Shown piece after piece: positions 6,868 to 15,002 of a DNA stretch of 34,129 bases (positions are counted from its first letter, which is position 1; the number at the start of each line of letters is the position of its first letter). The translations under genes and the position numbers were made by a program. The notes beneath the pieces were generated by a model. That model did not search any database. It saw only the letters and a program-made list of their open reading frames with translations, and had not been told where the DNA came from. Origin of the DNA: Phytoactinopolyspora limicola. GTDB lineage: Bacteria; Actinomycetota; Actinomycetes; Jiangellales; Jiangellaceae. Location: positions 1 to 34,129 of the forward strand of contig NZ_JAAOEN010000025.1 in assembly GCF_011320225.1 (NCBI RefSeq), in the 5' to 3' direction.

Positions 6868-8328
6868 ATGCGGGAATTGTCGACACATGCTGGCCAGGCC
6901 ACCCGGTGGTGGGTCTTGCCGCTGGTCGCAGCGGCACAGTTGCTGGTCGTGTTGGACGGGACCATCGTGAATATCGCGTTGCCGTCGGCCCATGCGGACT
7001 TGGGGCTGGGCGATGAAACGCGACACTGGGTCATCAGCGCCTATCTGCTGGCATTCGGCGGTCTGTTGCTGATCGGTGGTCGGGTCAGTGGCGCGATCGG
7101 CCATCGTCGCGCGTTCGTCGTTGGCCTTTTGGGGTTCGCCGGCGCCTCCTTCATCGGTGGACTTGCCTGGAGCCCGGCGGTGCTCATCGGCGCCCGGGCG
7201 TTGCAAGGTGTGTTCGCTGCGCTGCTGGCGCCGGCCGCGCTGTCCCTGTTGTCGGTGTCGTTCAGCGACCCGGCCGAACGTGGGCGAGCTTTCGGTGTCT
7301 TCGCGGCCGTCGGCGCTACCGGGTCGGCGATCGGGCTGGTTCTGGGTGGGTTGCTGACCGAATTCGCGAGTTGGCGGTGGTGCCTTTACGTCAACGTGCC
7401 CATCGCATTGCTGGCTGCGGCCGGAGCGGTCCTGATTCCTAGGGTGGCGCCGCTGCCCCGCACCGGGCGCGTCGACGTGCTCGGGGCGGCGCTCAGTGCC
7501 GCGGGCTTAGCGGCGATCGTGGTGGGGGTCAGCCAGATCGAAGCCCACGCCGGCCTCTCGCCGACCGTGATCGCGCTGCTGGCGGGCGGGATCGTGCTGC
7601 TCGCGCTGTTCATCCGGGTCGAACGCAGCGCATCGAATCCGCTGCTGCCGCTGTCGGTGCTGGCCAGCCGAGCCCGCGCGGGTTCATTCATCGCGGTCGC
7701 GTTGATGTTCCTGGCGATGTTCGGGTTCTACCTGTTCATGAGCTACTACACCCAGTCCGAACTCGGCTACTCACCTGTTCAGGCCGGTATGGTGCTGCTC
7801 ATCCACGCGATCGCCGCCCTGGCGGGCTCGATGCTCATCGCCGGGCGGCTACTCGGTCGCGTCTCGCCCACGCCTCTGATATTGAGCGGTCTGTTGTCGG
7901 CCGCGGCCGGACTGTTCATCGCGAGGTGGATCGAGGTCGACTCGGCCCACGTTCTGACCTTCTATCTGGTTCCGGCCATGGTGTTGACCGGGATCGGCAT
8001 GGGACTGGTCATCGCCTCCACGGCCAGCACCGCCACCCACGGAGTACGCGGCCACGAGATCGGCGCCGCCTCGGCCACGTTCAACGCCTCTCAGCAACTC
8101 GGCGCTGCCATCGGCGTCGCCCTGCTCAACACCGTGGCCGTCATGGCCGCAAGGGCCCACACGGCCGATGCTTCGAGCGCCGAAGCCACCATCAACGGTT
8201 ACTCCACCGCCCTCACCGTCGGCACCGGTAGCCTCCTCGCCGCCGCCGCGATCGCAGGCCTCTTGCTGCGTGCAAGCCACATCGCCGCCACCGACGATCA
8301 CGAGGTGCGCCGAGGCGAGGGCTACTGA
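6868..8328 (+). CDS. MFS drug efflux transporter (DHA2, 14-helix type)
   Basis: The product of about 486 residues has the length and hydrophobicity of DHA2 drug:proton antiporters. Motif A-like and motif C regions are recognisable: L-D-G-T-I-V-N-I-A-L-P in helix 1, G-R-V-S-G-A-I-G-H-R-R after helix 2, R-A-L-Q-G-V-F-A-A-L-L-A-P-A in helix 4 and G-A-T-G-S-A-I-G-L-V-L-G-G in helix 5. The C-terminal end is charged. Two ATGs are possible; 6868 was chosen because AGGGG sits six bases before it, while 6862 directly touches that site. It probably exports drugs or toxic metabolites across the inner membrane, under the divergent TetR. The substrate is not readable from sequence. Confidence 0.93.
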   Translation: MRELSTHAGQATRWWVLPLVAAAQLLVVLDGTIVNIALPSAHADLGLGDETRHWVISAYLLAFGGLLLIGGRVSGAIGHRRAFVVGLLGFAGASFIGGLAWSPAVLIGARALQGVFAALLAPAALSLLSVSFSDPAERGRAFGVFAAVGATGSAIGLVLGGLLTEFASWRWCLYVNVPIALLAAAGAVLIPRVAPLPRTGRVDVLGAALSAAGLAAIVVGVSQIEAHAGLSPTVIALLAGGIVLLALFIRVERSASNPLLPLSVLASRARAGSFIAVALMFLAMFGFYLFMSYYTQSELGYSPVQAGMVLLIHAIAALAGSMLIAGRLLGRVSPTPLILSGLLSAAAGLFIARWIEVDSAHVLTFYLVPAMVLTGIGMGLVIASTASTATHGVRGHEIGAASATFNASQQLGAAIGVALLNTVAVMAARAHTADASSAEATINGYSTALTVGTGSLLAAAAIAGLLLRASHIAATDDHEVRRGEGY

Positions 8329-8523
8329 CCTCCGGCCTTCGGCTCCGCTACACCACGACAGTGGATCAAGGCTCCGGCCGTCCTGTCGAACGTTGGTAAG
8401 CTCGGCGCGACCAGCGTGACCACGCGACTCTCAGGACCTGGCCAGGGTTCTTAGGCTTTCCGCGGGCGGCCACCAATGCCGATTCGGCCTGGTCGCTGGC
8501 CCGGCGGCCCTGGAGGCTCAGAC

Positions 8524-8961
8524 ATGAACACGTTGTCTCCCCGCTTGGCGGCGATCGTCGACGCGCTACCGCTCGAGCCGGGGATGCGGGTGTTGGAGAT
8601 CGGCGGAGGTCCGGGGGTCGCGGCAAAGGCCGTCGCCGAGCGCGTCGGTGGTGGCCACATTCTCATGATCGACCGCTCCGCTAAGAGCATCGCCCTGGCC
8701 CAGAGGAACGCCGCCAAGGAAATCCGCGCCGGCGTCATGAGTGTCCGTCAGGTTGCCGCCGAGGACTTCCAACTTCTCGCGAACGAGCAGCCATTCGACC
8801 TGGCCTTCGCCGTCCGGGTCGGCGCCCTTGACGGGAGGCGCCCGAAGGCTGGCGAGATCGTCCTGCAACGGATCGCCAACGCGCTCACCCCGAACGGGCG
8901 GTTGTTGATCGACGGCGGGAACCCGTTACGCGATCTGCGGCTCCCGCCACTCCACGACTGA
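8524..8961 (+). CDS. Small class I SAM-dependent methyltransferase
   Basis: The 145-residue protein has the SAM-binding motif I at residues 24-32 (L-E-I-G-G-G-P-G-V), the acidic end of strand 2 (L-M-I-D-R-S), A-E-D-F as motif II, F-D-L-A-F-A-V-R-V-G-A-L-D-G-R and a late L-T-P-N-G-R-L-L-I-D-G-G strand. The ATG at 8524 follows GGAGG by seven bases, so the open frame upstream to 8476 is not used. It is short for a methyltransferase, with no clear substrate-recognition domain. Related small actinobacterial proteins of this length seem to be complete. The methyl acceptor is unknown. The upstream 195-base gap after the MFS gene holds no further gene that I can support. Confidence 0.82.
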   Translation: MNTLSPRLAAIVDALPLEPGMRVLEIGGGPGVAAKAVAERVGGGHILMIDRSAKSIALAQRNAAKEIRAGVMSVRQVAAEDFQLLANEQPFDLAFAVRVGALDGRRPKAGEIVLQRIANALTPNGRLLIDGGNPLRDLRLPPLHD

Positions 8962-9010
8962 CGCATAGCGTCGTGCACGGATCTCCGCCGACACACTAGA
9001 GCTTCTCGGC

Positions 9011-9567
9011 ATGGCTCGCGTCCTGTCGGCTGTCGCGTGGCCGTATGCCAACGGCCCCCGTCACATCGGCCATGTAGCCGGATTCGGCGTTCCCTCCGAC
9101 GTGTTCAGTAGGTACATGCGAATGGCCGGGCACGACGTCCTCATGGTGTCCGGGACTGATGAGCACGGCACCCCCATCCTTGTGACTGCTGACGCAGAGG
9201 GTATATCGCCCCGTCAGCTAGCTGACACCAACAACGCTGCCATCGTCCGGGATCTCGTGGATCTTGGCATGTCCTATGACCTGTTCACAGGACAACGACG
9301 GGAAATCACTACCGTGTAGTCCAAGAACTGTTTCGGACCTGCCGACGCAACGGATACGTTGTCGAGCGGGCCACGCAGGGCGCGGTCAGTCCGTCCAACG
9401 GTCGAACACTTCCAGACCGATATATCGAAGGAACCTGCCCAATATGTAGCTACACAGAGGCTCGGGGCGACCAATGTGACAGCTCGCCGGTCACCAAGCC
9501 CACGCCGATCTTCGCCAAGCTCGATCCATCTGTTGTCGCCAATGAGATCGCACGTCTCGAAGGCTGA
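9011..9567 (+). pseudogene. metG: Collapsed methionyl-tRNA synthetase gene
   Basis: The first 92 codons match the MetRS N-terminus: [16 protein letters not shown] with the H-I-G-H ATP-binding signature, then [11 protein letters not shown]. At about 9287 the frame shifts; one lost base restores F-T-x-T-T-T-G-N-H-Y in the next frame. That frame continues through [10 protein letters not shown] and G-D-Q-C-D of the zinc-knuckle insert. It then jumps directly to a tail [14 protein letters not shown] ending in L-E-G and TGA at 9565-9567, which looks like the very C-terminus. Roughly 400 internal residues, including the K-M-S-K-S loop and tRNA-binding domain, are gone. It cannot aminoacylate tRNA, so a functional metG must exist elsewhere. 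Confidence 0.85.
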
Positions 9568-9612
9568 CCCGCCGCGGCTGCCGCCGCCGATAGCGATGTG
9601 GCCAGCATCCGG

Positions 9613-11175
9613 CTATGTGTGTGAGCTTCCGGTGACGTTGGTTCCCTTGGGTGTGACGAAGAAGACGAGCGCGGCGACGCCGATCATGATGCAGCCGCCA
9701 ACGAGCCCGGTTGTCTGGAGGGCGTCGGTGAAGACGGTGCCGGCTTCGTGGGCGAGGTCGGGGAGCTGGAGTTCGCCAGCGATGGCGTTTGCGGCACCGA
9801 GGGAGTCCTTGGCTTGGTCGGCGAGCACTGGATCCAGACCGGCCACCACATCCGTTCCGGCGAGGCCGGAACGGTAATACATGGCGGCGATGGTGCCGAT
9901 GACCGCGATGCCGAGTACGGCGCCGAGTTCGTAAGAGGTCTCTTCCAAGGCTCCCGCGTTCCCAGCTTTGGCTTCTGGCGTGCCCATCATGATCATGGCC
10001 GACCCGATCGCGAGCGACCCGGTCCCGGCGCCGACGAGGGCGAGTGCGACGAGCACGGTGATGACGGTGAGTGTGCCGTACTGCACGCCGATGAGGAGCA
10101 AGCCGACGGCTGCCACGAAGATGCCGCCCGCGAGGACGGCGCGTGCTCCGATGGCGCGGGCCACCAACGGCGCGAGCAGCGCGGAGGCCGCGGCACCGAG
10201 CGCGGCCGGCAGCATGCGCACGCCCGCTTCGATGGGGGACGCGCCGTTGACGAGTTGCAGCCATTGGGCGATCAGCATCTGGATGGCGATCATGGCGAAG
10301 ATCGAGCCCAGGGCGGCGATGATCCCGGCGGAGAAGATGCGGCTGCGGAAGAGGCTCAGGTCGAGCAGGGGAGCGTCGCTGCGGAGGCAGCGCACGACGA
10401 ACCAGGCCAGCAGAATCGCCCCCACGGCAAACGCGGTGATTGCTTGGGGGACCAGGAGGCTGGCTTCCTTGCCGAAGATCTTGATCGCCCACACCAACAG
10501 CGTCATGCCGGCGAACGAGAGCACTACGGCGAAGGCGTCCCAACGTCCAGGGTTCGGAACCCGAGACTCCGGGATGAGGAAGGCGCCCGCGACGATGGCG
10601 ACGACCATCAGCGGCACGTGTACGAGGAAAGCCGCGTGCCAGGAGAAGTGCTCCAGGAGCAGGCCACCGATGAGTGGCCCGCCTGCGGCGCCGAGCATGG
10701 AGACCGCGGCCCAGATGCTCAGCGCGGCGGCGCGTTCCTTGGGGTCGGTGAAGATCACCCGGATCAAGGAGAGCGTGATCGGCATGATCATGGCTCCGCC
10801 GATGCCGAGCAGGGCGCGGATAGCGATGACGGCTTCGGCGCTGTTGGCGAGGAGGACGAGGATCGAGACGGCACCGAAGATGACGTAGCCGATCAGCAGC
10901 ATCTTCTTGCGCCCCCAGCGGTCGGCGATCGCCGAGAAAGAGACGAGCAGGCCAGCCAGAAGGAGCGAGTAGATGTCGATGATCCAGAGCTGCTGATCGG
11001 AACTGGGTTGCAGCTCGGCTGACATCTCGGGGATCGCGATGTGCAGGATCGTCATGTCCATCGTGATCACGAAGAGGCTCGCGGTGAGGACGGCGAGGGC
11101 GGCCCAGCGGCGGGCCCGACTCAGCGGAGCATGCAGGGACGTTGGTGCGGTGTGGGGTGGTGGTGTGGTGGTCAT
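9613..11175 (-). CDS. MFS drug efflux transporter (DHA2; SmvA/LfrA-like)
   Basis: The 520-residue membrane protein has 14 predicted helices. Characteristic pieces are V-I-T-M-D-M-T-I-L-H-I-A-I-P-E-M in helix 1, W-I-I-D-I-Y-S-L-L-L-A-G, the loop D-R-W-G-R-K-K, R-A-L-L-G-I-G-G-A-M-I-M-P in helix 4 and G-G-P-L-I-G-G in helix 5. The D-M-T-I-L-H-I and D-I-Y-S-L patterns resemble SmvA/LfrA-type exporters of quaternary ammonium dyes and fluoroquinolones; this is a family comparison, not proof of substrate. The ATG at 11175 overlaps the stop of the TetR gene by four bases (ATGA), so the two are translationally coupled with the regulator first. Its 3' end faces the metG relic. Confidence 0.93.
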   Translation of the reverse strand: MTTTPPPHTAPTSLHAPLSRARRWAALAVLTASLFVITMDMTILHIAIPEMSAELQPSSDQQLWIIDIYSLLLAGLLVSFSAIADRWGRKKMLLIGYVIFGAVSILVLLANSAEAVIAIRALLGIGGAMIMPITLSLIRVIFTDPKERAAALSIWAAVSMLGAAGGPLIGGLLLEHFSWHAAFLVHVPLMVVAIVAGAFLIPESRVPNPGRWDAFAVVLSFAGMTLLVWAIKIFGKEASLLVPQAITAFAVGAILLAWFVVRCLRSDAPLLDLSLFRSRIFSAGIIAALGSIFAMIAIQMLIAQWLQLVNGASPIEAGVRMLPAALGAAASALLAPLVARAIGARAVLAGGIFVAAVGLLLIGVQYGTLTVITVLVALALVGAGTGSLAIGSAMIMMGTPEAKAGNAGALEETSYELGAVLGIAVIGTIAAMYYRSGLAGTDVVAGLDPVLADQAKDSLGAANAIAGELQLPDLAHEAGTVFTDALQTTGLVGGCIMIGVAALVFFVTPKGTNVTGSSHT

Positions 11176-11759
11176 GGGTTCGTTTCCTGCGTGGTTGTGA
11201 CTGGGCCGGGCATGGCGACGAGCGCGCGGATCACCGCGGTCAGCGCGTCGCGGCTCAGCGGTTCTTCGTCGAGGCCGGCATGCAGGGTTGCACCGTTGAA
11301 ATAGACGGCGATCGCGGTTGCCTGGGCGTGGCCGATGTGCGGGGTGAGGAGTTCGATGAAGCGGTCGTCCCAACGCCGTGCCAGGCTGCGTAGCTGCGGA
11401 TCGGTTGCTCCCGAGGCCAGCAATGCGATCGTCGCGTGCACTGCGTGCCGGTCGCACAGAAACCGGTGCAACTCCGCCGCCGCGTGCTCCGGGTTCGTCG
11501 CAATGCCGGCGAAGTCGATCGTCGCCAGCTCCTGATCGATCTCTTGTGCGAGGTACTGGAGGGCGGCTTCGCGGAGGTCATCGATCGAACTGAAGTACTT
11601 CGTCGTGGAGCCGAGGGATACCTCCGCGCGGGCCGCTACCGCACGGTGGGTCAAGGCGGCTGTGCCCGCTTCGGTGATGATCTCGCCCGCGGCGATCAGC
11701 ATGGCACGCCGGCGCCCCTCAGGGTCACGACGGCGAGGTGCCGGATTCGCAGTCGACAT
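11172..11759 (-). CDS. TetR-family regulator in operon with the MFS pump
   Basis: The 195-residue protein has a TetR DNA-binding domain (R-R-A-M-L-I-A-A-G-E-I-I-T-E-A-G, A-L-T-H-R-A-V-A-A-R-A-E-V-S-L-G-S, T-T-K-Y-F-S-S-I-D-D-L). A helical ligand domain follows. The ATG at 11759 is preceded by GAGGAGGT at good spacing. The longer open frame to 11858 runs through the operator-like region and is rejected. The stop overlaps the start of the MFS gene. Autoregulation is likely through TTTGTACAT repeats at 11815-11837. The arrangement matches known tetR-pump pairs such as lfrR-lfrA, although there is no evidence here for the same ligand. Confidence 0.92.
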   Translation of the reverse strand: MSTANPAPRRRDPEGRRRAMLIAAGEIITEAGTAALTHRAVAARAEVSLGSTTKYFSSIDDLREAALQYLAQEIDQELATIDFAGIATNPEHAAAELHRFLCDRHAVHATIALLASGATDPQLRSLARRWDDRFIELLTPHIGHAQATAIAVYFNGATLHAGLDEEPLSRDALTAVIRALVAMPGPVTTTQETNP

Positions 11760-11814
11760 GTCGACCTCCTCAACGTCCACCGTTCTGGGGATGACCCTCG
11801 ACCGGTAGGGAACA

Positions 11815-11837
11815 TTTGTACATGTACTTTTGTACAT
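11815..11837. promoter_or_regulatory. Candidate TetR operator with repeated TTTGTACAT
   Basis: TTTGTACAT occurs at 11815-11823 and again at 11829-11837, 14 bases apart. The first overlaps a perfect 10-bp palindrome GTACATGTAC at 11818-11827. The site is 56 bases upstream of the tetR start, and is AT-rich compared with its surroundings. Two repressor dimers could bind on neighbouring turns. Confidence 0.55.
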
Positions 11838-12011
11838 CATGACAGAAAGCCGTCGCAACCTCGAGAATTGTGGTCAACAGTCGGCCACAATTGCCACTAC
11901 CGTCATAGCTGTCAGAGTCGCGCCGCCCTGTGGTGGCGACGAGCCAGATCAGAGGTCGATCCCGCCCATCCAGGGCGGTGGCCCGCACGTTCGCACATGA
12001 GGAGTACCGCT

Positions 12012-12872
12012 ATGACCATTGCCGTGACGACGCCCACCGGGAACGTCGGCGCACATCTGCTTCGCCTACTGGTGCAGGCTGGGGTCCGCCCGCGAGCCCT
12101 ACTTCGTGACCCGTCGAAGCTGGGCCCGGACGTCGCCGACCAGGTGGAGGCGGTGAAGTTCGACGCGTGGGATGCGGGTTCCGTGATCGAAGCGACGAGC
12201 GGGGTCAGCGCCTTGTATTGGGTCAGTCCTACTGCGATGGACCGCGACCCGCTGGCGGCCCACGCCATGGCCGCGCGTCATGTCCGGGCCGCCGTTGAGC
12301 AGAACCGGATCGACCGGGTCGTGTTCCAGTCCAGCGTCGGAGCGGAGAAACGGCATGGCGTGGGTGAGATCGACGGCCTCGCTGCGACCGAGGTGGAGCT
12401 CGACTCGACCGGTGCCTCGGTCACCCACCTCCGGTGCGGCTACTTCTTCACCAACCTGCTGATGGAGATCGAGTCGATCCGCGGCGGCGTGTTTGCCACG
12501 GCGATGGATCTGGACCGGCGCCTGCCATGGGTGGCGCCCCAGGACATCGCCGCGGTGGCTGCTGGCCGGCTACTTTCGTCCGCCTGGACCGGGCGGCACG
12601 TCCAAGCCGTGCATGGTCCCGAGGATCTGTCGTTCCGCCAGGTAGCCGAGCAACTGTCGGCCTCGCTGGGCCATTCGGTGGTGCCCCAGCAGCTCACCGA
12701 CCAGGACGTTCGGACCGCCCTCGGCGATCTCGGTCTGCCTGCGCCTCAGATCGAGGCGTTGGTGCAGATGACGGCAGGGATCAGGGACGATTTCACCCCG
12801 GAGGATCCGCGCGGCTACCAAACGACGACGCCGACGACGCTCGCGGCCTGGGCGGCGACCCACCTCGGCTGA
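12012..12872 (+). CDS. NmrA-like NAD(P)-binding oxidoreductase
   Basis: The 286-residue protein begins with a Rossmann motif in the NmrA/atypical SDR form (I-A-V-T-T-P-T-G-N-V-G-A-H-L, with T-G-x-x-G). R-A-L-L-R-D-P-S-K-L, as in NADPH-specific members, comes next, then R-V-V-F-Q-S-S-V-G-A and L-R-C-G-Y-F-F-T-N-L. The later half has the P-W-V-A-P-Q-D-I-A-A-V-A strand common in the group. ATG 12012 is preceded by GAGGAG at about eight bases; a much longer open frame upstream crosses the divergent tetR and is rejected. Members act as quinone or NAD(P)H-sensing reductases or redox sensors. It is divergent from the tetR-MFS operon and may share its control region. The substrate is unknown. Confidence 0.88.
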   Translation: MTIAVTTPTGNVGAHLLRLLVQAGVRPRALLRDPSKLGPDVADQVEAVKFDAWDAGSVIEATSGVSALYWVSPTAMDRDPLAAHAMAARHVRAAVEQNRIDRVVFQSSVGAEKRHGVGEIDGLAATEVELDSTGASVTHLRCGYFFTNLLMEIESIRGGVFATAMDLDRRLPWVAPQDIAAVAAGRLLSSAWTGRHVQAVHGPEDLSFRQVAEQLSASLGHSVVPQQLTDQDVRTALGDLGLPAPQIEALVQMTAGIRDDFTPEDPRGYQTTTPTTLAAWAATHLG

Positions 12873-12897
12873 TAGCCTCCGCCCTAGTTGCCTCCGA

Positions 12898-13026
12898 CCT
12901 GTCAGGCCTGACAGGAGCGTCGCTGCTGCACACGTAGTTGTCAGGCCTGACGCTCGGTGCCGGAACTCCGCGCTGTCCGGCCTGACACGAGTGTCGGCCC
13001 TGCTCACAGAGTTGTCCGGCCTGACA
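12898..13026. repeat. Four-copy palindrome array TGTC(A/C)GGCCTGACA in a 74-nt tandem repeat
   Basis: The palindromes are centred at 12906/7, 12945/6, 12980/1 and 13019/20. Copy 1 is a perfect 18-bp palindrome (CCTGTCAGGCCTGACAGG, 12898-12915). Copies 1 to 3 and 2 to 4 are both exactly 74 bases apart. The 25-nt linkers after copies 1 and 3 agree at about 17 positions, so the array is two diverged copies of one 74-nt unit. It fills the 173-bp gap between the convergent NmrA and response-regulator genes. It could act as a two-way terminator or as a cluster of protein-binding sites. It is not a CRISPR, as the repeats are too short and the spacers are related. Confidence 0.85.
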
Positions 13027-13045
13027 GGTGGGCCAGCAAGGGTGG

Positions 13046-13702
13046 TTACCGCGGTGGAGCGACGAGGCCCATCTCGTAGGCGATGATGACGAGCTGCACT
13101 CGGTCGCGGGCGTCGAGTTTGGTGAGTAGGTGTGCCACATGTGACTTGGCCGTGGCCGGGCTGATGAACAGCGTTGCGGCGATCTCACCATTCGACAAGC
13201 CGCGGCCCACGAGGGTGAGGACCTCGCGTTCCCGCTCGGTGATGCCGTCGATGGGGCGGCGCGTCGGGCCTGGTTCAGGTCGGGCGACGAACTCCTCGAT
13301 CAGCCGGCGCGTCACACTCGGTGCGATGAGGGAGTCGCCGTTGGCGACGACGCGGATAGCGGCCAAGATGTCGTCGAGAGGCATGTCCTTGACGAGGAAC
13401 CCGCTGGCGCCGGCCCGCAGCGCGCCGTAGACGTACTCGTCGTCGTCGAACGTGGTGAGGACCAGCACCCGTGTTGTCCCTGGACCTTCGGTGATGATCT
13501 GGGTTGCTTCGATGCCGTCCATACCTGGCATCCGGATGTCCATCACGGCGACGTCGGGCTGGGCATCGTGAACCAGTTGGACGGCTTTGGCGCCGGTACC
13601 GGCTTCGCCGACGACGTCGAGGCCGGGATCGTCGGCGATGAGCACGCGTAGCCCTGCGCGTACCAGCGGCTGGTCGTCAGCGAGTATGACGCGGACGGTC
13701 AC
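13046..13702 (-). CDS. NarL/LuxR-type two-component response regulator
   Basis: The 218-residue protein has a receiver domain (residues 1-120). It carries the acidic pair D9-D10, the phosphoacceptor D55 in V-M-D-I-R-M-P-G, T83-T84 and K105 in F-L-V-K-D. A GerE-type helix-turn-helix is at about 150-212 (I-T-E-R-E-R-E-V-L-T-L-V-G-R-G-L-S-N-G-E-I-A, T-A-K-S-H-V). The GTG start at 13702 overlaps the TGA of the histidine kinase gene, so the pair is co-translated with the kinase first. The longer frame upstream lies inside the kinase gene. Its likely target is the divergent ABC exporter at 15003-16585, a gene order common in actinobacteria for cell-envelope or antibiotic stress. This is inference from position. 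Confidence 0.95.
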   Translation of the reverse strand: MTVRVILADDQPLVRAGLRVLIADDPGLDVVGEAGTGAKAVQLVHDAQPDVAVMDIRMPGMDGIEATQIITEGPGTTRVLVLTTFDDDEYVYGALRAGASGFLVKDMPLDDILAAIRVVANGDSLIAPSVTRRLIEEFVARPEPGPTRRPIDGITEREREVLTLVGRGLSNGEIAATLFISPATAKSHVAHLLTKLDARDRVQLVIIAYEMGLVAPPR

Positions 13703-14871
13703 GGGGCCTCCGGTGGGACCGGCAGTGAAACCGCGACCCGGAAGCCACCGGCAGGTTGTGGGCCGGCGTCGAACCGTCCGCTCAGCAGACCGGCTCGTTC
13801 GCGCATCCCGGCGATGCCGTAACCGGTCTCCGCTACTGGCCCGCCAGCTCCGTCGTCGACGATCTCGATGGACAGCTCGTCCTCCTGGCAGTCGATGACA
13901 ACATGGCACTCGTGCACTCCAGCATGCCGCACCACGTTGGTGATGGCCTCCTGAACGATGCGGAACGCGGACATCTCGATGTCGGCTGGAAGTGGACGGC
14001 GTCGCCCCCGCCACTCCACGTGGACCCGTACCCCGGCGTCCATCGTCGTCGCAACCAACGGGTCGAGGTCGGCCAGTGTTGGCGCTGGACCCAGCGGTGC
14101 TCCACCCGAATCAGCATCCGCCTGCCGCAGCGCGCCGACCAGCCGGCGCAGGCCGGCGAGGGTATCCCGGCTGGTGGACTCGATGACGGCGAGGGCCGCC
14201 CGAGCCTCTCCGGGCTGGGTGTCGATCACCCGGCGCCCCATACCGGCCTGGATGGCGATGACGCCGATGCTGTGAGCGACCATGTCATGGAGCTCGCGGG
14301 CGATCTGGATCCGTTCAGCCTGCACCGCCTCGGTGGTCGCGTGCGCCCGGAGTAGCTGGCTACGCTCGTGTCGATCTCGAATGGCGCGGCCGGCCAGCCA
14401 GGCGACGACAGTGGCCAGCGTGAGAAATACCGCAGTGCTGGTGTAGTCGTCGGATCCGGAGGTGTAGTAGGTCGCCGCCGCAAGCTGCACGCTGAGCACG
14501 ACGACGGCGCTGCCCACCGATATCCAGCGCGATCGAGTGGCGGCGATGAGCCCAACCGCTAGGTGCTGCGCGAGCGCCAGCAAGGTTCCGAGTTGCCACG
14601 CCGGCTCGCTGACGATCACGGTGAACGAGCCGATCAGCATAAGCGCCAGGGCGGGTAGCGGGTTCAACCACAGCAGCCCGATCGGTAGGGCCGTGAGCAC
14701 GGCCGGCAACAGCAGGTCGACACCACCCGAGCCGGGGGGCCACGTCAACACCGCAACGATCAGGAGGAGCGGGTAGGCCACGGCGCCGCACCAGGCCAGC
14801 ACCTTGGGGCCGGCCGAGCGCCCGCGTCGCCAGAGTCTCGCCAGCGGCACGCGGTGGGTAGCGTCGTCCAT
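13699..14871 (-). CDS. Sensor histidine kinase (NarL-associated, HisKA_3 type)
   Basis: The 390-residue protein has four to six hydrophobic segments between residues about 30 and 175. The HisKA_3 dimerisation/phosphoacceptor box follows (I-Q-I-A-R-E-L-H-D-M-V-A-H-S-I, the first His being the likely phosphosite). The C-terminal ATPase domain has an N box (I-T-N-V-V-R-H-A-G), D-D-G-A-G-G and G-Y-G-I-A-G-M-R-E-R-A. The sensory part is membrane-embedded with short loops, so it may sense the membrane itself or an ABC partner. ATG 14871 was chosen as the start because upstream sequence is not conserved in character and crosses the gap to the divergent ABC gene. It overlaps the response regulator by GTGA. 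Confidence 0.94.
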   Translation of the reverse strand: MDDATHRVPLARLWRRGRSAGPKVLAWCGAVAYPLLLIVAVLTWPPGSGGVDLLLPAVLTALPIGLLWLNPLPALALMLIGSFTVIVSEPAWQLGTLLALAQHLAVGLIAATRSRWISVGSAVVVLSVQLAAATYYTSGSDDYTSTAVFLTLATVVAWLAGRAIRDRHERSQLLRAHATTEAVQAERIQIARELHDMVAHSIGVIAIQAGMGRRVIDTQPGEARAALAVIESTSRDTLAGLRRLVGALRQADADSGGAPLGPAPTLADLDPLVATTMDAGVRVHVEWRGRRRPLPADIEMSAFRIVQEAITNVVRHAGVHECHVVIDCQEDELSIEIVDDGAGGPVAETGYGIAGMRERAGLLSGRFDAGPQPAGGFRVAVSLPVPPEAP

Positions 14872-15002
14872 ACCGGGATCGTAGGCTCGCAGCCCCGCCG
14901 TGCCATCGCCTTCGGGGCGTACGCCTCTCGGATACCTCGGTCGATCTCGAAGTGGCCCAGGGCGGGATGTGCTGACGGTACGCTCCCGCGCACCGTGAGG
15001 GC

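Noticed and set aside
6765-7034. N-terminal extension of the TetR protein at 6048
   Set aside because: It overlaps the divergent MFS gene and the operator-like palindromes; ATG 6764 has a strong GGAGG.
8329-8523. Search for a gene between the MFS pump and the methyltransferase
   Set aside because: Open frames here lack ribosome sites and family features; the methyltransferase start at 8524 is well defined.
9748-11022. Plus-strand 424-codon frame opposite the MFS pump
   Set aside because: Gly/Asp/Glu/His-rich low-complexity product that is the usual mirror of a hydrophobic transporter gene.
11436-12011. N-terminal extension of the NmrA-like protein
   Set aside because: It runs antisense through the tetR gene and its operator; the ATG at 12012 has a good ribosome site and starts exactly at the Rossmann motif.
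12898-13026. Possible CRISPR array
   Set aside because: Repeats are 14-18 bp palindromes, only four copies, and spacers resemble each other because of a tandem duplication; no cas genes nearby.
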